This document shows positions 19,207 through 28,908 of a DNA stretch of 64,000 nt, piece after piece. A program made the position numbers and the translations under genes. Origin of the DNA: Paludisphaera borealis. Lineage in GTDB: Bacteria > Planctomycetota > Planctomycetia > Isosphaerales > Isosphaeraceae. Each line of letters begins with the position of its first letter. Position 1 is the stretch's first letter. The stretch covers positions 3,782,001-3,846,000 of the forward strand of contig NZ_CP019082.1 of NCBI RefSeq assembly GCF_001956985.1, read 5' to 3'. The notes under the pieces were generated by a model. That model ran no database searches and was not told the origin of the DNA. It worked only from the letters and a program-made list of their open reading frames with translations.

Positions 19207-22116
19207 TCACAATATTCGGCGCGGACGAACGAGCATGGGAAGCTCATGGGGCGCGTCTCCCTCGCGGACGTGATAGCCCCGGTCGATTTCGATCTGTTTC
19301 AGGTTGGACTTCCGTCCCGACGGCCAGGTGATTTCGACGTCGACGGGACGTTCGTCGTCTCCGAGTCCGAAGTAGAGGCGAGAGTCGGAGGCCGAGAGGT
19401 AGCTCCCCCCTCCCACGCGGTGCGCGATGCGTCGACGGCCGTCCGCGTTGATCACGGCCACGCGCGCGCCGACGGCGTCGCGGTTCGACGGGGCGCCTTC
19501 GAGCTTCAACGTCACGAATCGGCGCGGGGGGCTCTCGTTGTGAAAGTAGGCCAGGGAGCCGTCGAGGGAGACGACGATCAGGTCGAGCCGGCCGTCGTTG
19601 TCGAGGTCGCCGACGCACAGCCCTCGGCCCACGCGGGGAGTCCGCCAGGGGGGGCCCGCGTCGCGGCCGACCTCGACCAGACGCCCCCCCTCCGCGCCGG
19701 CGAACAACTGGGCGGGCATGGCGTAGGGGACCTTGGGACGCGAGTCGTTGACGTGGCCGTTGGCGATCGCCAGATCGAGTCGGCCGTCGGAATCGAAGTC
19801 GGCGAAGGCGATCCCGAAACCGAGGCTGTAGCGGGTGGGGGCGGCCAGGCCGACGGCCTTCGATTGATCTTCGAACAGGCCTCGGCCCAGGGCGCGGAAG
19901 AAGGTCGTGGACTCGTTGTAGAAGTTCGTGACCGCCAGATCGAGTCGACCGTCGCCGTCGAGATCGCCCGTCGTAACGCCCATGCCGGCCTGAAATCCAC
20001 CGTTGGCGTTGCAGGCGACACCCGACACCAGGCCGTTCTCCTCGAACCGCATCCCGCCGAGGTTGTGGTACAGATCGTTGGCCGTCGTGTCGTTGGCCAC
20101 GAATAAGTCGATCCGTCCATCCTCGTCCAGGTCGGCGGCCAGGACGCCGAGCCCGCGCCCGTCCGCGTCGACGATCCCCGCTTCGGCGGTCACGTCGACG
20201 AACCGCGACCCGTCGTTGCGATACAGGCGGTCTTGCTGGCCGGGGAAGAGTCGAGGATCGCAATAGCCCGTGGGGGACGACGTCGCGTAGTTGGAGCAGG
20301 GCTTCGGATTGTGGGCGTCCCAGTCGAGGTAGTGGCAGACGTAGAGGTCGAGGTCGCCGTCGCCGTCGAGGTCGGCCCAGGCCGCCGACGTGGGCCAGCC
20401 TTTGGGACCGCCCAGGCCCAACCGGTCGGTCACGTCCTCGAAGGTTCCGTCCGCCTTGTTGCGATAGAGGGCGTAGGCGTCCAGGCGGGTGATGAACAGG
20501 TCGGAACGACCGTCGCCGTCGAAGTCGCCCACCGCGACGCCGTGCCCGTAACCGCCGGCCATATCGATGAGGCCCGTCGCACGCGTCACATCCTCGAACC
20601 GGCCTTCGCCCAGGTTGCGAAACAAGCGGTCGCCGCTGCGGGCGTCGGCCGGAGCAGGGACCGGGCCGCCCTGGACGGCGTAGACGTCGAGCCAGCCGTC
20701 GCCGTCGTAATCGATCAGCCCCGCGCCGCCGGCCATCGTTTCGGGCAACTGGAACTGGGGTGAACGGCCGCTCGCGAAGACGAACTTGAGACCGCTCGAT
20801 TCGGCGGCGTCGCAGAAGGCGAAGGCCCCGACGACGGCCGGCCCGGCGGCGCGACCGGAAACCGCCGCAAGCCGGTCGAGCCGGTCGGCCGTCGCCGCCA
20901 AGGCGGTCGAGGAGGGTAGGGGGCTCGGCCGCGATCGAACCTTCTCGACGGCCTCGATCAGGCGGGAATCCCCCCGATGCTCTCGGGCGGCCAGGGTCCA
21001 CCACCCCCACGCCTCGGGCCATCGCCCCAGCGTCTCGGCCAAGCGAGCCAGTTCCTCATGGTCGGCGCTCCGAAGCTCAAACTGCAAGAGGACGAGGTAT
21101 CGCCGGCGCGCCTGGTCGATCACGTCCTTGCGCCGCCGGTACTCCGCCGCCGAGGCGTCGCGGCCCGCCCCCATGGCGAGGCTCGCCAGTCGATCCAGGG
21201 CGATCGCGTCGCCTGGATCGGCCTCCAACCGGCCTTCCAGCGCCCGACGCTCGGCGTCGACGTCTCCCGCCAATGCGGCGGCCCACGCGTCGATCGTCGA
21301 AATCAGGCCGATCGAAAGCCGGTCGGCGGGCAACTTCCGGAGCGCCCGCGCCGCCTCGTCGGGACGTTTCGCGGCCATCGCCCAATCCAGCCGCGCTTCC
21401 TGGACCGCCGGGTCGTCGGGACGGTGCTGCAGGCAGCGGTCGAGCAACGCGCCGGCCTCGGCGACCTCACCGGTCGCCAGCAGGAATCGCGCGCGGCCGA
21501 GCATCACGCGGTCGTCGTCCGGCGCGAGGCGGGCGGCTTCGTCGAGCCGCGCGCGGATCTGGTCGACGGGCATCGGCTCGTCGTCAAGCCGCCAGAGGAG
21601 GAGGAGGTCGTCGGGCTTGACCGCCCCGCGCGCCCACCCGTTCTCGACGAGCCGGCGGACGTCGCCGCTCCGGTTCTGCCAGCGGAGCAGGGGGACCAGC
21701 ATGCCGCGCGCCTCCAACGCCTGTTCCGCGGGCCCTTGAAGCGCGTCGGTCAGCAGAGCTTCGGCCTGGGCGTATCGGCCCATCGATTCGACCAGGATTC
21801 GGGCTCGGCCGAGGATCGCGCGACCGCGCCACGGCGACCCCGCCGCGACGCGCTCCCAGGCCGCCGCCGCCGCCTCCGGGCGATTCAGCGCCTGCTCGCA
21901 AACACCAACCCAATAGCCGATCTCAGGATGGCCGTCCGCGCGATCCCGCCAGGGGGAGAGCGACCGCAAGGCCGACTCGAACTGACCGCGTTCGATCTCG
22001 GCCCGAGCGACTTGCAAGGCTCCATCAATCCTTCGCGACCGATCGAGCCGCCATGCCGCGGCGATCAAGGCGACGAGCAATAGGCCGAGCGCCAGCCTCA
22101 TGGATAATCGACTCAT
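19207..22116 (-). CDS. TPR + FG-GAP/VCBS + ASPIC/UnbV (CRTAC1-like) exported protein (module A)
   Basis: 969 residues. A single N-terminal helix (about 7-25) acts as anchor or uncleaved signal. Residues about 30-390 form TPR-like helical repeats (ARAEIERGQFESALRSL, GYWVGVCEQALNRPEAAAAAW). From about 430 to 880 there are repeated calcium-binding FG-GAP/VCBS blades with D.DGDG.LDL motifs (DYDGDGWLDVY, DFDGDGRSDLF, DLDGDGDLDLYVCHY), a predicted seven-bladed propeller, and then an ASPIC/UnbV domain (about 885-955) with ITWPSGRKSNL and DRGYHVREGD. Proteins of this build are common and unexplored in planctomycetes; adhesion or glycan binding is a guess. It has a close paralogue at 32522-35485. Confidence 0.92.
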   Translation of the reverse strand: MSRLSMRLALGLLLVALIAAAWRLDRSRRIDGALQVARAEIERGQFESALRSLSPWRDRADGHPEIGYWVGVCEQALNRPEAAAAAWERVAAGSPWRGRAILGRARILVESMGRYAQAEALLTDALQGPAEQALEARGMLVPLLRWQNRSGDVRRLVENGWARGAVKPDDLLLLWRLDDEPMPVDQIRARLDEAARLAPDDDRVMLGRARFLLATGEVAEAGALLDRCLQHRPDDPAVQEARLDWAMAAKRPDEAARALRKLPADRLSIGLISTIDAWAAALAGDVDAERRALEGRLEADPGDAIALDRLASLAMGAGRDASAAEYRRRKDVIDQARRRYLVLLQFELRSADHEELARLAETLGRWPEAWGWWTLAAREHRGDSRLIEAVEKVRSRPSPLPSSTALAATADRLDRLAAVSGRAAGPAVVGAFAFCDAAESSGLKFVFASGRSPQFQLPETMAGGAGLIDYDGDGWLDVYAVQGGPVPAPADARSGDRLFRNLGEGRFEDVTRATGLIDMAGGYGHGVAVGDFDGDGRSDLFITRLDAYALYRNKADGTFEDVTDRLGLGGPKGWPTSAAWADLDGDGDLDLYVCHYLDWDAHNPKPCSNYATSSPTGYCDPRLFPGQQDRLYRNDGSRFVDVTAEAGIVDADGRGLGVLAADLDEDGRIDLFVANDTTANDLYHNLGGMRFEENGLVSGVACNANGGFQAGMGVTTGDLDGDGRLDLAVTNFYNESTTFFRALGRGLFEDQSKAVGLAAPTRYSLGFGIAFADFDSDGRLDLAIANGHVNDSRPKVPYAMPAQLFAGAEGGRLVEVGRDAGPPWRTPRVGRGLCVGDLDNDGRLDLIVVSLDGSLAYFHNESPPRRFVTLKLEGAPSNRDAVGARVAVINADGRRRIAHRVGGGSYLSASDSRLYFGLGDDERPVDVEITWPSGRKSNLKQIEIDRGYHVREGDAPHELPMLVRPRRIL

Positions 22117-22232
22117 CGCGGCGACACCCTTTCTTGGCTGAAAGCCATGACCGCGACCTCGCGATCGGTTACACTGCCCTCAGTTCGTGTCGGCTTTCGA
22201 GACGCATTCTAACGCAGGGAGCTTGGACCGTC

Positions 22233-22748
22233 GTGCCCGTGGAGACCTTGATCACTGAAGCCGCGATTCAGGAGCGGGTTTGCGCGCTCGGCCAGGCGAT
22301 CGAGCGAGATTACACAGGCAAGCCGTTGACGATCGTCGCGGTCCTGACCGGCAGCCTGATCCTCCTGGCCGACCTCGTCCGCCAGATCGGGATTCCGCAT
22401 CGGATCGCCTTGCTCCAGGCGAGCAGCTACCGGGGGGCGACGACGACGTCGACGACGCTGGTGGTCAACGAGAGCTTCGCCCCCGACGTGAGCGACCGCG
22501 ACGTGCTCTTGCTCGACGACATCCTCGACACCGGCCAGACCCTTTCGGCCCTGGTCCGGCACGTCGCCGACCGCGGGGCGCGGAGCGTGCGGACCGCCGT
22601 CCTGCTCCGCAAGATCGGCCGCCAGACCGTCCCGCTTGAGCCCGACTACAGCGGCTTCACGATCCCCGACGCGTTCGTCGTCGGCTACGGTCTCGACTAC
22701 AACGACGACTACCGGCACCTGCCGTACGTCGGCATCCTCAAGGACTGA
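22233..22748 (+). CDS. hpt: Hypoxanthine (purine) phosphoribosyltransferase
   Basis: 171 residues from a GTG at 22233; AGGGAG is 11 bases upstream and the length then matches HPRT (about 170-180). The PRPP loop VLLLDDILDTGQTL is near residue 95 and the hydrophobic VAVLTGSLILLADLVR forms the first core strand and loop; DYSGFTIPDAFVVGYGLDYN near the C-terminus is the purine-binding segment. The enzyme salvages hypoxanthine or guanine with PRPP to give IMP or GMP in the cytoplasm. A GT4 gene starts nine bases after its stop, so it may be in the same transcript. Xanthine preference cannot be excluded. Confidence 0.93.
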   Translation: MPVETLITEAAIQERVCALGQAIERDYTGKPLTIVAVLTGSLILLADLVRQIGIPHRIALLQASSYRGATTTSTTLVVNESFAPDVSDRDVLLLDDILDTGQTLSALVRHVADRGARSVRTAVLLRKIGRQTVPLEPDYSGFTIPDAFVVGYGLDYNDDYRHLPYVGILKD

Positions 22749-22757
22749 CCGTAGGCC

Positions 22758-23936
22758 GTGACCGCCCCCCTCAAGTTGGCCCTGGCCTCCCGCCGCTACC
22801 CGCCCCTGATCGGCGGCGCCGAGCGCGTGTTCGGCTACCTCGCCGAGGCTCTCGCCCGCGCGGGGGCCGACGTCTCGGTGCTGACCTCGCGGACTGGCGA
22901 AGCCGAGGCCCTACCCGAACGCGAGGAGGTCGCCGTCGCCAACGTCCGGGGTCAGGGCCGGCTGGTCGTCCACCGCCTGCCGACCTCGGGGCTGCGGTTC
23001 GTGGGCACCTGGCTCTACATGCGGAACCTCCAACGCTGGCTGACGTCTCATCCCGTCGATTTGGCTTATGTGTCGATGCTCAAGCACGACGCCTACGTCG
23101 CCGTGGGAGCCGGCCGCGACCGTGGGTTCCCGGTCGTCCTGCGGCCCGAGGGCGCCGGAGCGACGGGCGACGTCGCCTGGCAGAGGCGGGGGAACTTCGG
23201 CGGGCGGATCGCCGCGCGATGCCGCCAGGCCGACGCCTTCGTGGCGATCTCGAAGGCCGTCCACGACGAGCTGACGACCGCCGGCTACGAGCCGTCCAGG
23301 ATTCACTCGCTCCCCAACGGCGTGCCGATCCCCGCCCGTGCCTGGCAGCGCCGACCTGGCTGGGCCCGAGCGCCGCACGCGATGTTCGTCGGCCGCCTGG
23401 CCGTCGAGAAGAACCTGGGCGCCCTGATCGACGCCTGGCCGATCGTCCGCCGGTCGCATCCCGAAGCGCGGCTGACGCTCGTCGGCGAAGGCCCCGAGCG
23501 AGCCGACCTCGAACGCCGAGCGCGGGCGCTCGGCCTGCCGCTGGGACCGGGTCAGGCCGTCGACCTGCCGGGCGCCTCGGACCGCGTCGACGACCTCCTG
23601 AGGACGGCCGATCTGTTCGTCCTGCCGTCGATCGAGGAGGGGATGAGCATCGCGCTGCTGGAGGCGATGGCGTTGGGAATCCCCGTCGTCGCCTCGTCGA
23701 TCCCCGGCAACCGCCGGCTGGTCGCCGACTACAAGCACGGCCGGCTCGCCGCGCCCGAGCCCCAGGCGATCGCGCGGGTGATCGTTGATCAGTGGTCCGC
23801 GTTCGACCGCGCCTTCCACATGAGCCGCGCGGCCCGGAGCCGCGTCGAGCAGGAGTTCTCCATCGCCGCCGTCGCGCGCCAACATCTGGATCTGTTCCAA
23901 TCCTTGATCGAAGCGAAACGGGTCCCGGCCTCTTGA
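22758..23936 (+). CDS. Glycosyltransferase family 4 (GT-B fold)
   Basis: 392 residues from a GTG at 22758. The N-terminal Rossmann-like half starts with LALASRRYPPLIGGAERVFGYLAEAL, the glycine-rich acceptor region of GT4 enzymes. The C-terminal donor domain holds FVGRLAVEKNLGALIDAW and LTLVGEGPERADLE, and the E-x7-E signature appears in EEGMSIALLEAMALGIPVVASS (about 300-320). It should transfer a sugar from a nucleotide donor with retention, as part of LPS or exopolysaccharide assembly at the inner face of the membrane. It is followed 15 bases later by a second GT4 gene. Donor and acceptor are unknown. Confidence 0.93.
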   Translation: MTAPLKLALASRRYPPLIGGAERVFGYLAEALARAGADVSVLTSRTGEAEALPEREEVAVANVRGQGRLVVHRLPTSGLRFVGTWLYMRNLQRWLTSHPVDLAYVSMLKHDAYVAVGAGRDRGFPVVLRPEGAGATGDVAWQRRGNFGGRIAARCRQADAFVAISKAVHDELTTAGYEPSRIHSLPNGVPIPARAWQRRPGWARAPHAMFVGRLAVEKNLGALIDAWPIVRRSHPEARLTLVGEGPERADLERRARALGLPLGPGQAVDLPGASDRVDDLLRTADLFVLPSIEEGMSIALLEAMALGIPVVASSIPGNRRLVADYKHGRLAAPEPQAIARVIVDQWSAFDRAFHMSRAARSRVEQEFSIAAVARQHLDLFQSLIEAKRVPAS

Positions 23937-23951
23937 AATGGAGTCGCAGAG

Positions 23952-25058
23952 GTGTTGAAGGTCTTGCAGCTCATCCCGACGCTCGATCGGTCGGGGGCGG
24001 AAAAGCAGATGGTCCTGCTGGCCAAGGGATTGCCCAGGGATCGGTTCCAGGTCGAGGCGGCCGCGCTGACGCGGTCGGGTCCGCTGGAGGCCGAGCTGGC
24101 CGAGGCCGGCGTGCCGGTCGCGACGATCGGCAAGCGGTTCAAGGTCGACCCGTTCGCGCTCGGGCGGCTGACCCGGTTCATGAAGGCCGGCAAGTTCGAC
24201 GTCGTCCAGACCTGGATCTTCGCGGCCAACACCTACGGCCGCATCGCCGCGCGGCGGGCCAAGGTCCCGGTGGTCGTCACGACCGAGATGGCCGTCGACC
24301 TGTGGAAGGGGAAGATCGAGCGAGCCGTCGACCGCCGCCTGGCGACCTGGTGCGACCGCCTGGTGGGCAACTCGCGCGCGGTGGTCGACTTCTACCGCGG
24401 CCTGGGCGTGCCCGACGACCGCCTGGAGATGATCTATTCGGGGATCGCCGACGAGCCCGCGCCGACCGTCGACCGCGCGGCGGTGCTCGCCGAGCTGGGC
24501 TTCCCGGCCGACTCGATCCTGGTGCTGTTCGCCGGCCGGCTGGCGGCGCAGAAGCGGGTCGGCGACCTCCTCAAGACGCTCGACCTGCTCCAGCACATCC
24601 AGCCCAACCTGCGGACGGCGATCGCCGGCGACGGCCCGCTGCGAGCCGAGCTGGAGACGACCGCCGGCCACTACGACCTGGTCGACAAGGTGCGGTTCCT
24701 GGGCCATCGCAACGACGTCCCCCGGCTGATGGCCGCGGCCGATCTGGTCGCGCTGCCGAGCGAGTACGAGGGCCTTCCGAACGTCATTCTGGAAGCCATG
24801 AGCCTGGGCAAGCCGGTCGTGGCGACCGCCGCTCCGGGCACCACCGAGGTCGTGGTCGACGGCGAGACCGGAGTCTTGGTCCCGATCAACGACGCCCCCA
24901 AGATGGCCCGCGCCGTGCGCGACCTCGTCCGCAACCCCGACCAGGCCCGGGCGATGGGCCAGGCCGGCCGCGCGCGGGTGCGGGCCGAGTTCCGGGCCGA
25001 CGCCATGGTCGCCCAGTTCGCCGACCTCTACGAGCGCCTCGCCGCCGCGCGCAAGTGA
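23952..25058 (+). CDS. Glycosyltransferase family 4, second copy
   Basis: 368 residues from a GTG at 23952. LIPTLDRSGAEKQMVLLAKGL is the N-terminal glycine-rich loop; LFAGRLAAQKRVGDLLKTL, TAIAGDGPLRAELE and PSEYEGLPNVILEAM (the E-x7-E donor site, about 275-290) define the C-terminal domain. Compared with its neighbour the sequence is only moderately similar, so they probably add different sugars. Shared strand and a 15-base gap make them one operon, most likely for cell-surface glycan. No membrane helix is seen. Confidence 0.93.
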   Translation: MLKVLQLIPTLDRSGAEKQMVLLAKGLPRDRFQVEAAALTRSGPLEAELAEAGVPVATIGKRFKVDPFALGRLTRFMKAGKFDVVQTWIFAANTYGRIAARRAKVPVVVTTEMAVDLWKGKIERAVDRRLATWCDRLVGNSRAVVDFYRGLGVPDDRLEMIYSGIADEPAPTVDRAAVLAELGFPADSILVLFAGRLAAQKRVGDLLKTLDLLQHIQPNLRTAIAGDGPLRAELETTAGHYDLVDKVRFLGHRNDVPRLMAAADLVALPSEYEGLPNVILEAMSLGKPVVATAAPGTTEVVVDGETGVLVPINDAPKMARAVRDLVRNPDQARAMGQAGRARVRAEFRADAMVAQFADLYERLAAARK

Positions 25059-25081
25059 CCCGTCCGGCCCGTTGGTTCGGG

Positions 25082-27775
25082 TCACTTCGGCGTCTCCGCC
25101 TTGGCCTTGGCGGCTCCGATCGCGGCCAGGACGCGGGCGGCGCCGGCGCGGACCTCGGCGTCCTGGTCGCCGAGAACGGCGATCATCACGGGCTCGGCGT
25201 CCTCGAGCGCCTCAAGCGCGCCGGGGTTCGCGCGGGCGTCCTGGGCGAGTTCGACGAGGACGTCGAAGACCTCGCCGCGAACCTCCATCGAGGCGCCCCC
25301 CCCCGGCTTCTCCAGCAGCTTGAGCAGGCTCGCGACGATGGCCTCCGGTTGCAGACGGACTTCCTTGAGCCGTTCGAGGACGTCGGTTTGCACGTCGGAG
25401 TCGTCGCCTCCCAAGGTCGCGAGCAGGGCTTCGAGGCCGGGTTCGAGGGCCTTGCGGGTCGAGGCGTCGCGTGTGATCCGCGACGCCGCGACGAGCCGGC
25501 CGAGGAAGACCGCGGCGAGCAGGCGGACGTCCGAATCGTGCGACTTGAGCGCCTTGTCGAGCGGCGGCAGCGACGCGGCGACGATCGCCCGGAAGGTCGT
25601 GTCGGCCGGCCGTTTGGCGGCCCGGTCGTCGCGCAGCGATCGCCCGTAATCGGCGGCGCCGGTCACTTCGGCGATGTGGGCGTAGAGGGCGTCGCGGACG
25701 ATCGGCCTCCGCGCGTCCTCCTCGCCGCCGAGGGTCTGGAACAGGATCGGGATCACCAGGGGGCTCGCCCCGACGAGCTGGACCAGGCCGGCCGCCGCGG
25801 CCTTGCCGACCTCCAGGGTTTTGTCGCCCAGAGCCGTCGCCAGCGCCTGGACGACGGCGTCGGTCGGCGGCGGGTTCGGGAACGTCGCGCCGGCGAGCCG
25901 GACGCCGGAGTCCGCGTCGCGCAGGGCGTCGAGGTGGGCGTCGATCGTCGCCTGGTCCTGGGGGGCGATCCGGTCGAGGGCCCCGAGGGCCGCGGCCTTG
26001 ACCTGGGCGACGGTCTCCGAATGGAACTGGGCCTTCAAGGGGTCGAGCGCCGAGCCGGCCTCGCCGCCGAGCTTGCCGAGCGCCGCGGCGACGGCCCGGC
26101 GGACCTTGGGGTCGGCGTCCTTGAGGGCCTCGATCAGGCTCGGCAGAGCGGGGGCGCTCCGCCAGGCGAGGTCGCCCAGGATCTCGGCCGCGGCGATCCG
26201 CACGGCGGGGTCCTTGCTTTTGAGGTCTTCGAGAGCGCCGATCCGCTTGACCGCCTGACCGGCGGCCGGGGCCAGCGGGCCGTGGTCGGCGGCGGCCAGC
26301 GCCCGGACGGCGTCGAGGGAGGCGGCGGCCTCAGGCCCCAGGTTCTGGAGGACCGAAAGGGCCGCCGCCGCCGTCTTCGGATCGTCCGATTTCAGGGCCT
26401 CGACCAGCAGCGGCACCGTCCGCTTCCACACGCCTCGAATCGACACGTCCGGTAGATTCTTGGATGATGCATCGACGAGGATCTCCCCGGCGCGGGCCCG
26501 GATCGGTTCGGCCGGGCTTTTCAGCAGCTCGGCCAGGCGGACGAGCCAGACGGCCGACGGCTGCAGCGTCTCGTTCGGTTCGGCCGCCGAGGCGCCCGCG
26601 ACGATCGTGGTCCACTGGTTGATCGCCTGGAGCCGGAACGGCATGTCCTCGGTCTCGTCGGCGACCCGTTCGAGGATCGTCTCCACGCCGAGCTTGACGG
26701 GGCCGGCCAGATAAGACTTCGGAGTCTTCTTATATGTGGCGATGATCCGCGACAGCAGGTTCAACGCCGCGCCGCGCGATACGCCGCGCTTCGACTCGAC
26801 GACGGCTTTCAGCTCGCGGGCGACAGCCGAGAACCGCCTGGCGAGCGTCTCGTCGTCGGGCTTGGAGTCGATCGGCTGGAGGGTGACCTGTTCGAGGTTG
26901 GCGGCCATCCCCTCGTCGGTCGCCTCGTCGGCTTTCGCCGCGGCCTGGCAGAGGGCGGGGATCGCCCGGTCGTCGTCGACGCCGATTCGCGCCAGGTGGC
27001 CGCCGGCCATCAGCCGGACCTGGGGGCTGGAATCGTCCAGTCCCTCGATGATCGCGGCGACGCGGTCCTTGTAGGTCGCGGTTCGCAGGCCCGCCATCAC
27101 CTGGGCCCGGACCGCCGCGCTGGGGTCGCTGGCGAGGACGACCTCGACGAGCTGGCGATTTACCTCCTCCTTGTCGTGGGCGGCCGCTTGCAGAGCTTCG
27201 ACGGCCGCGATCCGGACGGAGTCGGCCTGGCTGGAAGCGAGCAGGCCCACGAGCGCCTCGATCGCCTCGGGGGTCGCCTCCTTCGATCCGAGCAGGCCCA
27301 GGCCGCGAGCGGCTTCGGCGCGGGTCCTGGGGTCGGGATCGCCGAGGGCCGTGATCAGCAGGGGGCCGGCCTCGGCCGCCTTGAGACCGGCCAGCACGGC
27401 CAGGGCTTCGCGGCGGACCGCCGGGCTGGGGTCGCGATTCGACAGATCAAGCAGCTTGGGGATCGACGGCTTGGCGGCGGAGCCGAACGCTTGCAGCGAG
27501 GCCAACGCGTTGCGGCGCACCTCCTCGTCGCCGTCGTCCAGGGCCTTGACCAGCGCGGGGACCGCCTCGGCCTTCTTGTGGGTGAACTGGGCCAGGCCCG
27601 CGGCGGCCGTCCGTCGGGTCGAGGCCCACCAGCTCTCCATGCCCTGAATCTGCGACTCGAACGAGGGACGTTCGCCCGTGTCGCGCTGGCCCACGAGATA
27701 CCATGCGAACCCGCCGAGGGCCGCCAACGCCAGGAACAGCAAGCCGAGCCGCGCAGCGGAGCCTCGCATGGACAT
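25082..27775 (-). CDS. Exported/anchored HEAT-repeat (PBS-lyase-like) protein
   Basis: 897 residues. An N-terminal hydrophobic helix (about 8-26, LGLLFLALAALGGFAWYLV) anchors or exports a chain of HEAT-like repeats that fills nearly all the rest: units such as AVPALVKALDDGDEEVRRNALASLQAFG, PSPAVRREALAVLAGL and LPSLIEALKDADPKVRRAVAAALGKLG recur about every 35-40 residues. Such alpha-solenoids bind protein partners; no enzyme motif is present. A second ATG six bases in (27769) is also possible. It is convergent with the GT4 operon, 23 bases away, and its partner is not evident. Confidence 0.88.
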   Translation of the reverse strand: MSMRGSAARLGLLFLALAALGGFAWYLVGQRDTGERPSFESQIQGMESWWASTRRTAAAGLAQFTHKKAEAVPALVKALDDGDEEVRRNALASLQAFGSAAKPSIPKLLDLSNRDPSPAVRREALAVLAGLKAAEAGPLLITALGDPDPRTRAEAARGLGLLGSKEATPEAIEALVGLLASSQADSVRIAAVEALQAAAHDKEEVNRQLVEVVLASDPSAAVRAQVMAGLRTATYKDRVAAIIEGLDDSSPQVRLMAGGHLARIGVDDDRAIPALCQAAAKADEATDEGMAANLEQVTLQPIDSKPDDETLARRFSAVARELKAVVESKRGVSRGAALNLLSRIIATYKKTPKSYLAGPVKLGVETILERVADETEDMPFRLQAINQWTTIVAGASAAEPNETLQPSAVWLVRLAELLKSPAEPIRARAGEILVDASSKNLPDVSIRGVWKRTVPLLVEALKSDDPKTAAAALSVLQNLGPEAAASLDAVRALAAADHGPLAPAAGQAVKRIGALEDLKSKDPAVRIAAAEILGDLAWRSAPALPSLIEALKDADPKVRRAVAAALGKLGGEAGSALDPLKAQFHSETVAQVKAAALGALDRIAPQDQATIDAHLDALRDADSGVRLAGATFPNPPPTDAVVQALATALGDKTLEVGKAAAAGLVQLVGASPLVIPILFQTLGGEEDARRPIVRDALYAHIAEVTGAADYGRSLRDDRAAKRPADTTFRAIVAASLPPLDKALKSHDSDVRLLAAVFLGRLVAASRITRDASTRKALEPGLEALLATLGGDDSDVQTDVLERLKEVRLQPEAIVASLLKLLEKPGGGASMEVRGEVFDVLVELAQDARANPGALEALEDAEPVMIAVLGDQDAEVRAGAARVLAAIGAAKAKAETPK

Positions 27776-27809
27776 GCCCTCGAAAAACGCCGGATTCGTG
27801 CGAATTTCA

Positions 27810-28511
27810 TCACTTCGTAATCGTGAACCAGTCGCCCGGTTCGAGGAGCACGGGATGCGCGTCGGTCTCGTTCTCGATTCGTTTGGCCCAGGCGGCGACG
27901 TCCTGGGCGATCAACGGGAACGTGTTGTAGTGGATGGGGGCGACGTACCTGGGCTTGAGCAGCTTGACGGCGCGGATGGAGTCGTCGGGGCCCATCGTGT
28001 AGTAGTCGCCGATCGGCAGCAGGGCCAGGTCGATCCCTTCCTCGCCGATCAGGGCCATGTCGCCGAACAGGGCGGTGTCGGCCGCGTCGTACACCTTCAC
28101 GCCGTCGGGGAAGGTCAGGAGGAAGCCGCAGGGGTTGCCGCCGTTGGAGCCGTCGGGCAGGGCCGAGCCGTGGAAGGCGAGCGTCAGCTTGACGCGGACC
28201 CAGTCGTCGAAGGTGAACCCGCCGCCGTGCTGAAGCCCTTCGACCCGCTTGAGCCCTCGGGCAGGCTGCTTGAGCCACTCGCTGATCTCATAGTTGGTCG
28301 CGACGGCTGCCCCGGTCCGCTTGGCGATCGCGACCGCGTCGCCAACGTGGTCGCCGTGCCCGTGCGAGATCAAGATCAGGTCGGCGGGCGCCTCGTCGGC
28401 CGTGATCGCCGCCTTCGGGTTGCCCGTCAGGAACGGGTCGATCAGGACGTTCTTGCCGTCGTTTTCCAGGAGGAGGGCGGAGTGCCCGAGCCATCGGAGC
28501 CGGGTGGACAT
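27810..28511 (-). CDS. UPF0173-type metal-dependent hydrolase (metallo-beta-lactamase fold)
   Basis: 233 residues, standard for UPF0173. The metal site begins with HGHGDH at 50-55, with Asp in DAADTALFGDMALIG (about 140) and the terminal His in KPRYVAPIHYNTFP (about 198). The fold begins with the RWLGHSALLLE strand-turn seen in this family. The reaction is unknown; relatives hydrolyse phosphodiester or lactone bonds with two zinc or manganese ions. It is cytoplasmic, lies 34 bases upstream of the HEAT-repeat gene on the same strand, and might be cotranscribed with it. Confidence 0.92.
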   Translation of the reverse strand: MSTRLRWLGHSALLLENDGKNVLIDPFLTGNPKAAITADEAPADLILISHGHGDHVGDAVAIAKRTGAAVATNYEISEWLKQPARGLKRVEGLQHGGGFTFDDWVRVKLTLAFHGSALPDGSNGGNPCGFLLTFPDGVKVYDAADTALFGDMALIGEEGIDLALLPIGDYYTMGPDDSIRAVKLLKPRYVAPIHYNTFPLIAQDVAAWAKRIENETDAHPVLLEPGDWFTITK

Positions 28512-28908
28512 GGCGATTCATCCCTCTCGCGGCGTCGAGCCGACGCCCGAAATCCAAGTTTTCCCGACCGGCGGACGGCCCCCGAAGATTGGTGGAGGTC
28601 GGGGAAGATCAACGTCCCGCCGCAACCCAAAATCATCCCCGACCGCCGCGCCTCTGACAACCCCCAGTCGCGGCGGATCGGCGTCGGCGAAAATGAAAAT
28701 TCATAAAAGTCTGGCGACCTGTCAGCGTCGAATGCGATTGATCCGGTAATGCGGCCTATCCCGTCGTCCGGACGGCGAGAAGGTCGATCGCCGCCGGGTC
28801 GACGCCGCAGCCGCGGGCGTCGGCCCGGTTTTCCTGATTTCGCGAACCTGTCCCCCTCCAATCGTGTCACCGCGATGGTCGACGAGCATTCCCCGGAGGA
28901 CTCGCCCC
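28512..28908. other. Divergent intergenic region
   Basis: About 400 bases between the leftward metallo-hydrolase and the rightward GNAT gene. It should contain both promoters. The only clear signal is GGAGGA at 28895-28900, which sets the start of the GNAT gene. No RNA gene was seen. Confidence 0.4.

Noticed and set aside
22911-25085. 724-codon minus-strand frame under the two GT4 genes
   Set aside because: Shadow of two well-recognised glycosyltransferases on the + strand.
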